A DNA stretch of 64,000 nt. It comes from Bacteroidota bacterium. Its GTDB lineage: Bacteria; Bacteroidota; Bacteroidia; Bacteroidales; FEN-979. The translations under genes and the position numbers were made by a program. The stretch lies in NCBI GenBank assembly GCA_026391355.1, contig JAPLDH010000011.1, positions 47,889-111,888 of the forward strand, in the 5' to 3' direction. Under the pieces are notes generated by a model. The model worked only from the letters and a program-made list of their open reading frames with translations. It had not been told where the DNA came from and did not search any database. Positions 62,569-64,000 of this stretch are shown here, piece by piece; the stretch's first letter is position 1, and every line of letters starts with the position of its first letter.

Positions 62569-63144
62569 ATGATTCATGAATTACCCAAGTTGCCTTATGC
62601 TTTGAACGAGTTGGAGCCGGGCATTTCACAAAGGACGATAGAGTTTCATTATGGGAAACACCATCAGGCATATGTCAATAACCTGAATAAGCTTATTGTC
62701 GGTACTGAATTCGAGAATTCGTCATTAGAGGAGATCATAAAGAAAGCTTCAGGGGGGATCTTTAACAACGGGGCCCAAGTCTGGAATCATACCTTCTATT
62801 GGAACTGCATGAAACCAAACGGAGGAGGAGAACCTCAGGGAGCCCTGGCTGATGCAATTAATAAGAACTTTGGATCATTTGCCGGGTTTAAGGAAAAATT
62901 CTCTGCTGCAGCAGGTACACTATTTGGTGCAGGGTGGGCCTGGCTGGTAAAAAAACCGGATGGAACCCTCGATATCACCCAGGAAAGCAATGCAGGAAAC
63001 CCAATCCGTTCAGGATTAACGCCCCTGCTCACCTGCGATGTATGGGAACACGCCTATTACCTTGATAAACAGAATCTCCGACCGAATTATATTAACGATT
63101 TTTTCAACCTCGTCGACTGGGGTGCAGTGGCAGGAAGACTGTAG
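62569..63144 (+). CDS. sodB: Iron-type superoxide dismutase
   Basis: 191 residues, cytoplasmic. Converts superoxide to oxygen and hydrogen peroxide. Metal ligands His 27 (FHYGKHHQAY), His 74 (QVWNHTFYW), Asp 157 and His 161 (CDVWEHAYYLD) are all present. The Gln at position 70, just before VWNHTFYW, is the active-site Gln placement typical of Fe-type rather than Mn-type enzymes, although cambialistic use is possible. N-terminus HELPKLPYALNELEPGIS is standard. Confidence 0.95.
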   Translation: MIHELPKLPYALNELEPGISQRTIEFHYGKHHQAYVNNLNKLIVGTEFENSSLEEIIKKASGGIFNNGAQVWNHTFYWNCMKPNGGGEPQGALADAINKNFGSFAGFKEKFSAAAGTLFGAGWAWLVKKPDGTLDITQESNAGNPIRSGLTPLLTCDVWEHAYYLDKQNLRPNYINDFFNLVDWGAVAGRL

Positions 63145-63280
63145 AATATGCGAATATGGGAATGACGAATCCGGGAATGAAATTCCTGGAATGGCGAATT
63201 ACAAATGAAAAAACCAATTCCGCACTCCAAAATCGTGAATTTCATTCGTCATTCCCGAATCCGTCATTCGCATATTTCCT
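63145..63280. repeat. Long imperfect inverted repeat (REP-like)
   Basis: AATATGCGAAT and GGGAATGACGAAT on the left (63147-63173) recur inverted on the right (about 63236-63277), forming a hairpin of about 130 bases built from repeats of GGAATGACGAAT. It lies between sodB and the IS200-like transposase, which makes a REP-type element mobilised by a Y1 transposase plausible. Confidence 0.65.
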
Positions 63281-63313
63281 TACGGAAACCTTATTTTCAA
63301 TCCTTTTTAACCC

Positions 63314-63869
63314 TAGTAGAAAAACATCATAGAAAAACATCATGATTCTCCCGGGTTAACCTTATTACCTTATTAAAATCCTCACAATGAAGATCGAATT
63401 CAATAATCTCTACACCCATTTTGTTTTCACTACTCTTCGCCGGGAACCGGTTATTCCGGAAAAGAGCAGGGAAAGGATTGAGAAGTACATCACCGGAATT
63501 ATAAATAACAATGGATGTCAGTTATATGCAATCTATGCGAATCCGGATCATTTGCATTTTCTCGCATCCCGTGCGCCCAATATGGATGAAGAAACATTGG
63601 TGACCATCATAGCCAATAGTTCAGCTAAATTCATCAATGAAAATAACCTTTGTAGTTTTCATTTTCAATGGCAGGAATCCTGTTCAGCCTTTTCAGTTTC
63701 AAAAGCCGATGTTGATAAGGTTTGCAAATATATTTTGAATCAGCCGAAACATCATAAAAAACATACTTTCCAGGAAGAAACTGATGAATTTATTAAATTC
63801 TATCAGAAAACATTAAGACCAAAATAAGGTAATAAGGTTTGGGGAAGGAGGATCTCATATTTTCTACTA
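63314..63869 (+). mobile_element. IS200/IS605-like element with flanking inverted repeats
   Basis: The transposase is bracketed by a 17-base perfect inverted repeat, AACCTTATTACCTTATT (63358-63374) and its complement AATAAGGTAATAAGGTT (63823-63839), and by TAGTAGAAAA (63314-63323) and its complement TTTTCTACTA (63860-63869). The upstream side also has a 13-base direct repeat AGAAAAACATCAT twice (63318-63343). IS200-type elements normally carry subterminal hairpins rather than terminal inverted repeats, so exact borders are uncertain. Confidence 0.6.
63387..63827 (+). CDS. tnpA: IS200/IS605-family Y1 (HUH) transposase
   Basis: 146 residues, full length. The HUH motif is HLH at residues 55-57 (NPDHLHFLASR) and the nucleophilic Tyr is Tyr 115 in CKYILNQPKHHKKH, as in TnpA of the IS200 group. 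It cuts and joins single-stranded DNA at hairpin ends. No TnpB partner is visible within the window. The gene appears intact and is preceded by a repeat-rich, possibly mobile stretch. Confidence 0.92.
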   Translation: MKIEFNNLYTHFVFTTLRREPVIPEKSRERIEKYITGIINNNGCQLYAIYANPDHLHFLASRAPNMDEETLVTIIANSSAKFINENNLCSFHFQWQESCSAFSVSKADVDKVCKYILNQPKHHKKHTFQEETDEFIKFYQKTLRPK

Positions 63870-64000
63870 AGTCCTCTCGTTTTGTCAAACGAACATCAAA
63901 ACAGATAACTTTGGTGCAAATATACGATCTATACAAAGACCGGTTCATGCCCTGGAAAATCTATTCCATCACTAAGTTTGGTCTGAGGTACACTTTGAAA
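63870..64000. other. Window end without a supported gene
   Basis: No start codon with a convincing frame and no structural signal is seen in the last 130 bases; a partial gene continuing beyond the edge cannot be excluded. Confidence 0.3.

Overview
The window reads as a chromosomal contig of a Bacteroidota bacterium, probably a Bacteroidales/Lentimicrobium-like environmental lineage, although the exact family cannot be fixed from these 64 kb. The evidence is two proteins with type A and one with type B (CHU_C, gliding-type) type IX secretion sorting domains, many secreted proteins with a Lys-rich start and a Gln just after the signal cleavage site, TAnnTTTG-type -7 promoter boxes, DUF3667, DUF4173 and DUF2442/DUF4160 family genes, and a sufBCDSE operon. 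No rRNA, tRNA or CRISPR array was seen.

Layout. 1-4.5 kb: four secreted PQQ-type beta-propeller proteins, three of them close paralogues arranged around a divergent promoter. 4.6-9.6 kb: small envelope proteins, a DUF3667 gene without an intact 5' end, and two genes whose 5' ends overlap head to head. 9.7-14.3 kb: a two-gene T9SS cargo operon (BNR-propeller giant and alpha/beta hydrolase). 14.4-15.5 kb: DUF2442/DUF4160 pair and the ribosome-rescue hydrolase ArfB. 15.8-21.6 kb: an A+T-rich 1938-residue membrane P-loop ATPase with a KAP-like layout. 21.8-25.9 kb: aldehyde dehydrogenase and a PPDK-like protein lacking the PEP barrel. 25.9-31.9 kb: three linked secreted proteins (TPR/LRR giant, coiled coil, small secreted protein). 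32.3-38.3 kb: esterase, isoaspartyl peptidase, TauE-type exporter, APC permease, DUF169 protein. 38.4-44.6 kb: a CHU_C protein followed by a three-gene cassette (five-TM protein, signal-less subtilase, 642-residue secreted protein) that I regard as the best candidate for an undescribed system. 44.6-52.4 kb: dxs and the SUF iron-sulfur cluster operon. 52.8-57.4 kb: DUF4173 membrane protein, a carboxypeptidase-regulatory-like pseudogene, an MT-A70 methyltransferase/PD-(D/E)XK restriction pair and a decayed toxin-antitoxin remnant. 57.5-64 kb: polytopic membrane protein carrying an in-frame palindromic repeat, a 43-copy heptanucleotide array, an alpha/beta hydrolase, an S41 protease, Fe-superoxide dismutase and an IS200-type transposase.

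Two themes cut across the window. First, short tandem repeats with a period of 7 or 8 bp sit repeatedly at gene ends and even contain start or stop codons (4540, 9669, 34757, 46994, 50909, 54413, 59427). Second, interspersed palindromic elements occur at 35653, 58746 (inside a gene), 62494 and 63145. The mobile and conflict-related genes (restriction-modification, TA remnant, transposase, large ATPase) are more A+T-rich by eye than the housekeeping blocks. All functions are read from motifs and remembered family features; no database search was run.
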